DNA of 16,083 nucleotides. Origin: Thermohalobaculum sp039187815. GTDB lineage: Bacteria > Pseudomonadota > Alphaproteobacteria > Rhodobacterales > Rhodobacteraceae. The stretch's first letter is position 1. Every line of letters begins with the position of its first letter. The stretch lies in contig JBCCZI010000105.1 in NCBI GenBank assembly GCA_039187815.1, positions 1-16,083 of the forward strand, written 5' to 3'. Positions 1 to 6,912 of this stretch are shown piece by piece. The translations under genes and the position numbers were made by a program. The notes under the pieces are model-generated. The model did no database searches and was not told where the DNA came from. It was given only the letters and a program-made list of their open reading frames with translations.

Positions 1-10
1 CCGGAGAATA

Positions 11-16
11 GGAGCC
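11..16 (+). promoter_or_regulatory. Ribosome binding site of the SDR gene
   Basis: An AGGAG core lies 6 nt before the ATG at 21. It fixes the start of the first gene. The promoter is outside the window, so whether this gene begins the transcript cannot be judged. Confidence 0.7.
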
Positions 17-20
17 TCTG

Positions 21-764
21 ATGTCTCAATCCCCCCTTGTCTTGCTCGTGACCGGCGCCAGCCAGGGCATCGGGCGGGCCACGGCCCAGGCCGCCGCGGC
101 GCGCGGGCACACCGTTGTTCTTGCAGCGCGGTCGGCCGAAAAATTGGCCGCGGTCGCCGAGGAGACGGGTGGCCTGCCCATTGCAACCGATGTGGCGGAT
201 CCGGCATCGGTGGCGGCGCTGTTCGAGCAGATCGCCGCCGGCCCCGGCCGCCTGGATGCCGTGTTCAACAATGCCGGGACCAATATCGGCGCGCGGCTCT
301 TCGGCGATGTCGACTATGACGCCTGGCGCAGCGTCGTCTCCGTCAACCTGGACGGCGCGTTCCTGATCGCGAACGGTGCGTTCCGGATGATGCGCGATCA
401 AGCGCCGCAAGGCGGGCGGATCATCAACAATGGCTCGGTCTCGGCCTACGCGCCGCGCTATGGCTCGGCACCCTATACGGCCTCCAAGCATGCGATCACT
501 GGATTGACGAAGTCCATCGCCCTCGACGGGCGCACCTGCAATGTGGCCTGTGGGCAGATCGACATTGGAAATGCCGCGTCGGACATGACCGAGCGCATGC
601 GCTCCGGTGTGCCCCAGGCAAACGGCGCGATGATGGTCGAGCCCGTGATGGACGTCGCTCATGTGGCCGAGGCCGTGGTGCGCATGGCGGAGTTGCCCCT
701 GGATGCCAATGTGCTGTTCCAGACGATCATGGCGACCCAGATGCCCTTCGTGGGACGGGGCTGA
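21..764 (+). CDS. SDR-family NAD(P)-dependent oxidoreductase
   Basis: This 247-aa protein has the full classical short-chain dehydrogenase signature. It shows the nucleotide-binding TGASQGIG (residues 11-18), NNAG (83-86), a structural Asn at 109, the catalytic Ser at 139, and the YTASK active-site pair Tyr152/Lys156. The length is normal for the family. It should be a soluble cytoplasmic enzyme that oxidises or reduces an alcohol/ketone with NAD(H) or NADP(H). The substrate cannot be read from sequence. The ATG is supported by an AGGAG site 6 nt upstream. The stop TGA shares its last base with the ATG of the VOC gene (TGATG), so the two are probably co-translated and may act in one catabolic pathway; that link is inference. 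Confidence 0.93.
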   Translation: MSQSPLVLLVTGASQGIGRATAQAAAARGHTVVLAARSAEKLAAVAEETGGLPIATDVADPASVAALFEQIAAGPGRLDAVFNNAGTNIGARLFGDVDYDAWRSVVSVNLDGAFLIANGAFRMMRDQAPQGGRIINNGSVSAYAPRYGSAPYTASKHAITGLTKSIALDGRTCNVACGQIDIGNAASDMTERMRSGVPQANGAMMVEPVMDVAHVAEAVVRMAELPLDANVLFQTIMATQMPFVGRG

Positions 765-1135
765 TGCGGCTGGACCACGTGAACCTGCGCACGACGCGCT
801 TGGAGGCCATGGTTGCCTGGTACCGCGACGTTGTGGGGTTGAGCGAAGGGTGGCGCCCGCCCTTCGCCTTCCCCGGCGCGTGGCTCTATGCCGGAGAACA
901 CGCGATCGTCCACGTGATTGCGGTCGAGGCCGATCCAGCCGATGCGACCGATCTCAAGCTCGAGCATTTTGCCCTCTCCACCGATGATCCGGAAGGATTG
1001 CGCCGGAGAATGGCCACTCACGGCGTTGAAGGGGTCGAGCGGGCGGTGCCGGGCAGCGACATCGTGCAGATCAATTTGCGCGATCCCGATGGCAACCATC
1101 TGCACATCGATTTTCGGACGGGCAGCGCCGTCTGA
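764..1135 (+). CDS. VOC-fold (glyoxalase/dioxygenase superfamily) protein
   Basis: A 123-aa single-module vicinal-oxygen-chelate protein. It opens with LDHVNL (His5 as first metal-ligand candidate), has LEHFALS (His68) in the middle, and ends with the DPDGNHLHIDF signature (residues 107-117). In many family members the residue three after the Asn of DPDGN is a metal-binding Glu; here it is His114, followed by Asp116, so the metal site may differ. Members isomerise, cleave or modify small molecules or bind antibiotics; the reaction here is unknown. Its ATG overlaps the stop codon of the SDR gene by one base, so translation is likely coupled. The fold call is firm; the function is open. Confidence 0.88.
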   Translation: MRLDHVNLRTTRLEAMVAWYRDVVGLSEGWRPPFAFPGAWLYAGEHAIVHVIAVEADPADATDLKLEHFALSTDDPEGLRRRMATHGVEGVERAVPGSDIVQINLRDPDGNHLHIDFRTGSAV

Positions 1136-1185
1136 AGGGGCATTCAGATCAGCGACAGGCGCGTCGGACGGGTTGGGAGACGACA

Positions 1186-2205
1186 ATGGGTGGACAGATC
1201 ATGCGATGGCTTGCGGCGGTGATGGTGATGGCAGGCTTGGCCGCCTGCAATCACGACCTCGGGCCCGCGGTTGCGAGCAGCCCGGTGCTCTCGGACCGCG
1301 AGATGCGGCTGATCTGCGAAGACGAGGCCACAGCGCGCTATGGGGTTGGGCGCCGAGCGGTCGAGATCGGCGCGGTTCGGCGGGCTGGCGATGGGTATTT
1401 CACCGAGGGCCGTCTCTTCCGCAGCGGTGCGCCCGACCGGTTTTTCGAGTGCCGTTTCGGTCCTCGCGGCGGCTATCGGGGTTTTGCTGAGACGGGGACC
1501 GCGCGCCCTGTGGCGCCGGCCGTCTCGAACCGCGAGATGCGCGCCTATTGCGAAGCGGAGGCCGCGCGGCGCTATTCGGTGTCGCGCCGTGCCGTCGATG
1601 TCGGCGCCGTTCAAGCGGCCGGTCGCGGGTATCGGACCGAAGGACGCGTCCGGCTGGCTGGGCGCGATGCCTACTTTGCCTGTCGGTTTGGGCCGAACGG
1701 GGGGTTTGACGGCTTGGCAGAGACGTCGCGCTCGCCGAGCGGCGGTGGGGCCGTTGCCCCGGTCGCTTCGAACGCCGAGATGCGCCAGTTCTGCGAGGGC
1801 GAGGCGGCCAAGCGCTATGGGGTTCGCCGCGGCCGGGTCAACATCGGCGCCGTCCGGGCACGCGGCAACGGGTATCGAACCGAAGGCCGGATCCGCAATG
1901 ATGGCCGCGGCGATACGGTTTTTGAGTGCCGCTTTGGGCCGCGCGGCGGCTTTTCGGGCATGGTCGAGGTGAGCGCACCACCGCCGGCGGCAGCCTCTCG
2001 GCCCGAGATGCGCCAGGCCTGTCGACAGGAGGCGGCCCGGCGCTACAACGTTCCCGCCGGCCGGGTCGAGATCGCCCCGGTTCAGCAGGTCGGCTCAAAC
2101 TTCACGGCCAAGGGCCAGACCCGGCGCCAGGGCCAGACGGTGGTCTTCGAGTGTGCGTTCTCTGCCCGTGGCGCGTTGGGCGCCGTGCGCCAGCTCAGCC
2201 CCTAG
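1186..2205 (+). CDS. Putative lipoprotein with four tandem two-cysteine repeats
   Basis: I do not recognise a named family. The 339-aa product starts with a hydrophobic segment ending in the lipobox LAAC (Cys21), so it is predicted to be exported and lipid-anchored. After a short linker come four repeats of about 65 residues (near 38-102, 116-180, 197-261 and 273-338). Each reads roughly EMR-x-x-C-x-x-EA-x-x-RY-x-V...V-x-IGAV...GY-x-TEGR...F-x-CRFGP-x-GGF. The paired cysteines (44/89, 122/166, 203/248, 279/323) are 44-45 residues apart in every copy, so each repeat is probably a small disulphide-bonded envelope domain. Repeat 4 is the most divergent. The ATG at 1186 follows a GGGAG site; an ATG at 1201 would also keep the signal peptide. 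It starts 50 bp after the VOC gene and ends 20 bp before a convergent gene. Confidence 0.8.
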   Translation: MGGQIMRWLAAVMVMAGLAACNHDLGPAVASSPVLSDREMRLICEDEATARYGVGRRAVEIGAVRRAGDGYFTEGRLFRSGAPDRFFECRFGPRGGYRGFAETGTARPVAPAVSNREMRAYCEAEAARRYSVSRRAVDVGAVQAAGRGYRTEGRVRLAGRDAYFACRFGPNGGFDGLAETSRSPSGGGAVAPVASNAEMRQFCEGEAAKRYGVRRGRVNIGAVRARGNGYRTEGRIRNDGRGDTVFECRFGPRGGFSGMVEVSAPPPAAASRPEMRQACRQEAARRYNVPAGRVEIAPVQQVGSNFTAKGQTRRQGQTVVFECAFSARGALGAVRQLSP

Positions 2206-2225
2206 GCCACCGCGACCGGCACCCG

Positions 2226-3164
2226 CTAGCAGACCGGCGTTGGCAACGGATCGCCGGCGAAATGCGCGGCCAGGTTCTGCACCACCAGATCCCCCATGGC
2301 CGTCCGCGTCTTGTGGGTCGCGGATCCCTGGTGGGGCGAGAGTACGACATTGTCGAGGGCGAACAGGGCCTCGGGGATTGTCGGTTCCGCCTCGAAGACA
2401 TCAAGTGCTGCACCGCCCAGCCGCCCATCGGACAGCATCTCGACCATGGCGCCCTCATCGACCAGAGAGCCGCGCGCCACGTTCACCAGCATGCCCTCGG
2501 GACCCAGCGCCTCCATCACCTGGCGGCTGACAATGCCCTTGGTCGACGCGGATCCCGGCGCGATCACGACCAACCAATCCACATAAGACGCCATCTCCGT
2601 CAGATCGGCGAAAAAGGGATAGGGCTGGTCCGCCTGATTGGTTCGGCCATGATAGACGACCTCCATCTTGAAGGCCTGCACCCGGCGGGCAATCTCCTTG
2701 CCGATCCGCCCAAGGCCCAGGATTCCGGCCCGTTTGCCTGTGAGCTCACCCGCCAGCGGATAGCCGCCCGCCAGCCATTTGCCCTCGCGCGCGAAGCGGT
2801 CCGCTTGGGGGATCCGGCGGCAGAGGGCGATCATCAATCCCAGCGTCATCTCGGCCATGGCGTCGTTGAGTACGTCCGGCGTGTTCGCCACCTTGATGCC
2901 CGCGGCCTTGCAGGCGGGAACGTCGATGGCGTCATAGCCGACGCCGTAGCTCGCGATGATCTCGAGCGCCGGAAGCCGGTCGCGAATTTCCGGCGGACAG
3001 CCCGAATGACCATTGGTGGCAACCGCTCGGATCCTGGGCCCCGCCTCGGCGAGCAAAGCGTCGCGATCGGCCGCTTTCCAGAGCCGGTGGACCTCATAGG
3101 CCACCGCCAGCGCCGCTTCGACATGGGCCATCATGGGGCTGATCTGCAGGATCTCAGGTTTCAT
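2226..3164 (-). CDS. D-2-hydroxyacid dehydrogenase (NAD(P)-dependent)
   Basis: A 312-aa protein with the D-isomer-specific 2-hydroxyacid dehydrogenase layout: a split catalytic domain around a Rossmann domain carrying GLGRIG (150-155). The active-site triad is visible: Arg231 in NVARGS, Glu260 in DVFEAEP, and His278 in SPHQGS. It interconverts a 2-oxoacid and a D-2-hydroxyacid; glyoxylate/hydroxypyruvate, 2-ketogluconate or a phenylpyruvate-type substrate are all possible within this group and I cannot choose. The ATG has an AGGAG site about 7 nt upstream. An operator-like palindrome lies about 25 bp upstream of the start, and the adjacent LacI-type gene is the obvious candidate regulator, which suggests induction by a sugar acid or related metabolite (inference). 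Confidence 0.92.
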   Translation of the reverse strand: MKPEILQISPMMAHVEAALAVAYEVHRLWKAADRDALLAEAGPRIRAVATNGHSGCPPEIRDRLPALEIIASYGVGYDAIDVPACKAAGIKVANTPDVLNDAMAEMTLGLMIALCRRIPQADRFAREGKWLAGGYPLAGELTGKRAGILGLGRIGKEIARRVQAFKMEVVYHGRTNQADQPYPFFADLTEMASYVDWLVVIAPGSASTKGIVSRQVMEALGPEGMLVNVARGSLVDEGAMVEMLSDGRLGGAALDVFEAEPTIPEALFALDNVVLSPHQGSATHKTRTAMGDLVVQNLAAHFAGDPLPTPVC

Positions 3165-3188
3165 CGCTCACTCCTCGCGGCTGCCGAT

Positions 3189-3205
3189 TTTAAATCGATT
3201 TATGA
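3189..3205 (-). promoter_or_regulatory. LacI-type operator upstream of the dehydrogenase gene
   Basis: The perfect 12-bp palindrome TAAATCGATTTA (3191-3202) has the central CG and A/T flanks typical of LacI-family operators. It sits 27 bp upstream of the dehydrogenase ATG, just before its ribosome site, where a bound repressor would block transcription. Twelve bases (TTTAAATCGATT) are identical to the palindrome upstream of the LacI-type gene at 4410. No confident -35/-10 pair is assigned here, though AT-rich -10-like hexamers (TAAATC, TTAAAA on the minus strand) overlap the site. Confidence 0.75.
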
Positions 3206-3251
3206 CCATTCGCAGATCTGATCCAGTGGTTCGGTGCCGGGAGTGCGGGCG

Positions 3252-4274
3252 CTAGGGATCGCGTGGCCCACCGCAGCTTTCGCGCACCATCAGGCGGGGA
3301 TCGAGCATGATGCGGCGCGGTGGCCCGTCCGGGGTCTCGAGCCGCTCGAGCAGGGTCTTTGCCGCGAGGTGCCCGATCTTCGCGGGATTGTCTAACACGG
3401 TGGTGAGCGCGGGATGGTAGGCCGCGGCCTCATCGGTGCCGCCGACGCCGACCACGGCCACATCGCGCCCGGGCTCTTTGCCGAGTGCTCGAATGGCATT
3501 CATTGCGCCGAATGCGACCAGATCGTTGAAGCACACAAAGGCGGTAGGCGCGGGCTCTTGGGCGAGGGCCGCGCGGGCTTGTCGAGCACCCTCCATCAGC
3601 CGCGGGCGGCAGGGGAACCAGGGCAGCGGCTCGATCGGGATGCCGGCATCGCTGAGCGCGAGGCGAAAGCCGTCCAGTCGGTCGCGGGCCACGGTCGTGC
3701 CGTCCTGACCTCCCAACAGGGCAAGCCTCCGGTGGCCGAGCTCGATCAATCGCCGCGTCGCACGCACCATGGCCGTGTGATCGGCGTTCACGACCCAGTC
3801 TGCTGCGTCATCCTCCTCGATCCGGCGCGAGACGTAGATGATCGGCACACCCTGACGCTTGAGGGGGGCCAGCAGGCCGACCTCGGCGCCCGGTGGAGGC
3901 GACACCAGCAAGCCTTCGGCCCCGTGCGCGGCCAGGCTGCGAACAAATCGGGTGAAGCTGTCGGCTTGCTCACCGTGATTGTTGAGGAAGATGGCGATGC
4001 CTGCAGAGCCGAGGGTTTCTTCGATTGCGATCAGCATCTCTGCGAAGAACTGATGGGCGATGTTGTGGAAACTGACCCCGATGATCCGCGAGCGTCCCGT
4101 CCGCAGCGACGCCGCGCTGGCATTGCGGACATAGCCGCTCTCGGCGATTGCCTCCTCGACCAAGCGGCGCGTCTCAACGGCGATCATAGGACTGCCGCGC
4201 AAGGCGAGCGACACTGTCGCCGGGGACAGACCGAGACGCTCGGCAATCTGACGCTGAGTTGGACGCCGGGCCAA
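3252..4274 (-). CDS. LacI-family transcriptional regulator
   Basis: A 340-aa repressor of normal family length. The N-terminal HTH is clear (about residues 6-26, including RQIAERLGLSPATVSLALRG), followed by the hinge region (about 45-60, SGYVRNASAASLRTGRS) and a periplasmic-binding-protein-like effector domain that ends in the usual DPRLMVRESCG segment. It is a cytoplasmic DNA-binding protein, probably responding to a sugar or sugar acid. The only start that fits is TTG at 4274 with a weak AGG upstream: the frame is open upstream to a stop near 4390 but contains no ATG or GTG. It lies 87 bp upstream of the dehydrogenase gene on the same strand, and matching palindromes precede both genes, so it probably represses itself and the dehydrogenase. 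Confidence 0.9.
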   Translation of the reverse strand: MARRPTQRQIAERLGLSPATVSLALRGSPMIAVETRRLVEEAIAESGYVRNASAASLRTGRSRIIGVSFHNIAHQFFAEMLIAIEETLGSAGIAIFLNNHGEQADSFTRFVRSLAAHGAEGLLVSPPPGAEVGLLAPLKRQGVPIIYVSRRIEEDDAADWVVNADHTAMVRATRRLIELGHRRLALLGGQDGTTVARDRLDGFRLALSDAGIPIEPLPWFPCRPRLMEGARQARAALAQEPAPTAFVCFNDLVAFGAMNAIRALGKEPGRDVAVVGVGGTDEAAAYHPALTTVLDNPAKIGHLAAKTLLERLETPDGPPRRIMLDPRLMVRESCGGPRDP

Positions 4275-4408
4275 AGCGCCTAGGCTGCGCTGGGGGACGT
4301 GGCGCGCCGCAGCAGACCAAACGGGGCCTGTACCAACGCGCCAACGTCGAATGAGGCTCCCCGTTCTGATCGCATGCCGTTACCCCGTGGAAGGCTGGCC
4401 GGCCGTCA

Positions 4409-4437
4409 GTTTAAATCGATTGAAACCGCTGGAGCAA
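4409..4437 (-). promoter_or_regulatory. Sigma70-type promoter of the LacI-type gene
   Basis: On the minus strand TTGCTC (4432-4437) and TTAAAC (4409-4414) are separated by exactly 17 bp. Predicted transcription starts near 4402 and reads toward the regulator gene. The operator palindrome fills the spacer and the -10 element, the classic position for autorepression. Confidence 0.6.
4410..4425 (-). promoter_or_regulatory. LacI-type operator in the regulator's own promoter
   Basis: TTTAAATCGATTGAAA is a 16-bp palindrome centred on CG (4417-4418) with one mismatched pair. It shares TTTAAATCGATT with the site at 3189-3200. Two copies of such an AT-rich 12-mer at the promoters of two neighbouring genes in GC-rich DNA are unlikely to be chance. 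Confidence 0.75.
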
Positions 4438-4467
4438 GAGTAACCCGGGGATCTGGAACCTCTATGG

Positions 4468-5739
4468 TTAGTCGCGTACCGTCCCGTCGCCGTCCACGAG
4501 GTACTTGAAACTTGTCAGTTGTTCGGCACCAACCGGGCCGCGCGCATGCATCTTTCCCGTGGCGATGCCGATCTCGGCGCCCATCCCGAACTCTCCGCCA
4601 TCGGCGAATTGGGTCGAGGCGTTGCGCATCAGGATGGCGCTGTCCAACCCGGCAAAGAAGCGGTCCGCTTGGCGATCGTTCTCGGTCAAGATGGCGTCCG
4701 TATGCTGCGAACCATACCGGCGGATGTGGTCCATGGCCCCCTCGGTCCCGTCGATGACCCGAGCCGCAATGTCCATCGAGAGATACTCACGCCCCCAGTC
4801 TTCATTGGCCGCGGGCATCACCCGTGGATCGAGCGCTGCGATCTCGGCACAGCCATGGACGGTCACGCCCGCATCGATCAGGTCCCCGATCATCAGCGCG
4901 CCAAGGTCGTGGGCAATCGGACGGTCGATCAGCAAGCATTCGGCCGCACCGCAAATGCCGGTGCGTCGGGTCTTGGCGTTCAGGACAACCCGGCGGGCCT
5001 TCTCGGCATCGGCTGTGCGCTCGACGAAGACATGGCAGATGCCTTCGAGATGCGCAAAGACTGGCACGCGCGCCTCGGCCTGGACCAGTCCGACCAGTCC
5101 CTTGCCGCCGCGCGGAACGATCACATCAATGAACTCGGTCAGCTTGAGCATCTCGGCGACAGCGGCCCGGTCGCGGGTGGGAACACGCTGCACCGCGGTC
5201 TCGGGCAGCCCGGCCGAGCGCAAACCGAGACGGAGCGCCTCGAGAATGGCGCCCGAGCTGTGGAAACTCTCAGAGCCGCCGCGCAGGATCGCCGCATTGC
5301 CCGATTTGAGGCACAGCCCGCCCGCATCAGCAGTCACATTCGGCCGGCTCTCATAGATGACGCCGATCACGCCAAGAGGGGTACGCACGCGGCGAATGCG
5401 CAGCCCCGTCGGCATTGTCCAGGCGGCCATCTCGGCGCCGACCGGGTCGGGAAGTTCGGCCACGCTGCGCAGCCCATCGGCAACACCTCGGATGCGGGCA
5501 TCGGTCAGCAGCAGCCGATCCAGCAGCGCATCGGAGAGGCCTTTCTCGCGCCCGAACTCCATGTCGAGTGCGTTTGCGTCTTCGATGGCGCTGCTCGTGT
5601 CGAGAACGGCCTCGGCCGCTCCGATCAGAGCGGCGTACTTGCGCTCGGATGATGCGGTGGCAAGCGCGATGGTCGCCTCGCGCGCTGCTGCCCCGAGCGT
5701 GCGCATCAAGCTGGGTATGTCCCGTCCGACGTCATCCAT
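4468..5739 (-). CDS. proA: Glutamate-5-semialdehyde dehydrogenase (gamma-glutamyl phosphate reductase)
   Basis: This 423-aa aldehyde-dehydrogenase-fold enzyme performs the second step of proline synthesis, the NADPH-dependent reduction of gamma-glutamyl phosphate to glutamate-5-semialdehyde in the cytoplasm. Diagnostic segments are YESRPNVTADAGGLCLKSGN (129-148), the catalytic-cysteine block NAKTRRTGICGAAE (Cys263), and the C-terminal GIATGKMHARGPVGAEQLTS (391-410). The length matches the family. The ATG is supported by GAGGA about 8 nt upstream. It lies 21 bp downstream of proB on the same strand, so the two enzymes, whose intermediate is unstable, are made together. The stop is TAA at 4468-4470. 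Confidence 0.96.
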   Translation of the reverse strand: MDDVGRDIPSLMRTLGAAAREATIALATASSERKYAALIGAAEAVLDTSSAIEDANALDMEFGREKGLSDALLDRLLLTDARIRGVADGLRSVAELPDPVGAEMAAWTMPTGLRIRRVRTPLGVIGVIYESRPNVTADAGGLCLKSGNAAILRGGSESFHSSGAILEALRLGLRSAGLPETAVQRVPTRDRAAVAEMLKLTEFIDVIVPRGGKGLVGLVQAEARVPVFAHLEGICHVFVERTADAEKARRVVLNAKTRRTGICGAAECLLIDRPIAHDLGALMIGDLIDAGVTVHGCAEIAALDPRVMPAANEDWGREYLSMDIAARVIDGTEGAMDHIRRYGSQHTDAILTENDRQADRFFAGLDSAILMRNASTQFADGGEFGMGAEIGIATGKMHARGPVGAEQLTSFKYLVDGDGTVRD

Positions 5740-5760
5740 ATCGCAATCCTCGTCTGGTGG

Positions 5761-6912
5761 TCAGCCCGCGTTCTCGGGCGGGCTCACTTGGGACCAAAGC
5801 ACCATATCGTCGCGATGCACCAGAGCAGTGCGCCCCGGATAGCCCAGGATCTCGGCGATTTGCGCCGACCGTGCCCCGGCGATGGCCGTGCTGTCCGTCG
5901 CCGAGTACCCGGAGAGGCCCGCGCCCAAGGTTGCACCGTCCGGGCCGATGATCGAGACTGGGTCGCCGCGCTCGTACCGGCCCGAGACGCGCACCACTCC
6001 AGCGGGCAGCAGGGACTTACCACGGGCCAGCGCGTTGGCCGCGCCTTGGTCGATGATCAGCGCGCCGAGTGGTTTCATGCCCGCGATCCATTGCTTTCGC
6101 GCAAGCGCGGGGGAGGCTTGCGGATGGAACCAGCTCGCCCGATCGCCTGCGGCCAAGGCCGTCAGCGGGCGCTCCTTGGCCCCAGCCGTCACAGCCATGG
6201 CGCAGCCGCCCTGCATGGCGGTCTTCGCGGCCAAGATCTTCGTGCGCATTCCACCTTTTGACAGCCCAGATCCCGCATCGCCCGCCATGGCCGTAATCTC
6301 GGGCGATATGGTCCGGATCTCCGGCAAATGGCGGGCCGTCGGATCCCGGGTCGGATCAGCCGTGTAGAGACCGTCGACATCCGACAACAGCACGAGCAGA
6401 TCGGCCCCGGCCATCAGGGCAACGCGCGCCGCCAGTCGGTCATTGTCTCCATAGCGGATCTCATCCGTTGCCACAGTGTCGTTTTCGTTAACCACCGGGA
6501 CGACGCCGAGGCCGAGAAGGGTTGCCAGAGTCGCCCGGCCGTTCAGATACCGGCGCCGGTTCTGCGTGTCTTCCAAGGTCAGCAGGACCTGGGCTACCGT
6601 CAGTCCGTGGCCCTCGAGAACATGGGTCCAGGCCGCGGCGAGCCGTTGCTGGCCAACCGCGGCGGCGGCCTGCGCGTGCTCGAGCGACAGCGCGCCGGCG
6701 CCCAAGCCAAGCACGCCTCGGCCGAGCGCGATGGCGCCGGAGGACACGGCCAAAACCTCGCGCCCCTCGGCCCGCAGTTGGGCGATATCGGCGGCGAGGC
6801 CCCCGAGCCACCGCTCTCGGAGCGCGCCATCGGCCACCAGCAGCGCTGAGCCGACCTTGACGACGATCCGGCGTGCACGCGCGAGAAGGGGATGCGGTGT
6901 CACGGGATCCAT
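5761..6912 (-). CDS. proB: Glutamate 5-kinase with PUA domain
   Basis: A 383-aa enzyme for the first step of proline synthesis: ATP-dependent phosphorylation of glutamate to gamma-glutamyl phosphate, usually feedback-inhibited by proline. The amino-acid-kinase domain shows VVKVGS (17-22), SSGA (57-60), VNENDTV (141-147), YGDNDRL (154-160), SDVDGLY (177-183) and SKGGMRTK (218-225). A PUA domain fills about 275-365. The frame opens at ATG 6912, overlapping the obgE end by 13 nt. An alternative GTG at 6903 has AAGGA at a better distance and would give a GTGA overlap with the obgE stop, like the GNAT/obgE junction. The true start may therefore be three codons later. Confidence 0.95.
   Translation of the reverse strand: MDPVTPHPLLARARRIVVKVGSALLVADGALRERWLGGLAADIAQLRAEGREVLAVSSGAIALGRGVLGLGAGALSLEHAQAAAAVGQQRLAAAWTHVLEGHGLTVAQVLLTLEDTQNRRRYLNGRATLATLLGLGVVPVVNENDTVATDEIRYGDNDRLAARVALMAGADLLVLLSDVDGLYTADPTRDPTARHLPEIRTISPEITAMAGDAGSGLSKGGMRTKILAAKTAMQGGCAMAVTAGAKERPLTALAAGDRASWFHPQASPALARKQWIAGMKPLGALIIDQGAANALARGKSLLPAGVVRVSGRYERGDPVSIIGPDGATLGAGLSGYSATDSTAIAGARSAQIAEILGYPGRTALVHRDDMVLWSQVSPPENAG

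Larger units (their letters stand above)
4275..4467. other. Intergenic region holding the LacI-gene promoter and leader
   Basis: The 193 bp between the proA stop and the regulator start hold a promoter with an embedded operator (4409-4437) and then an apparent leader of about 125 nt. I see no convincing terminator for proA and no credible small gene; a short plus-strand frame at 4299-4508 lacks support and runs into proA. Confidence 0.6.

Noticed and set aside
1926..3221. A 431-codon plus-strand frame spanning the lipoprotein end and the dehydrogenase
   Set aside because: It covers two well-supported genes in other frames, including the antisense of the dehydrogenase, and its composition is Arg/His/Gln-rich without motifs.
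4299..4508. A 69-codon plus-strand frame between the LacI-type gene and proA
   Set aside because: It has no clear ribosome site, is Arg-rich as expected from random GC-rich DNA, and runs into the antisense of proA.
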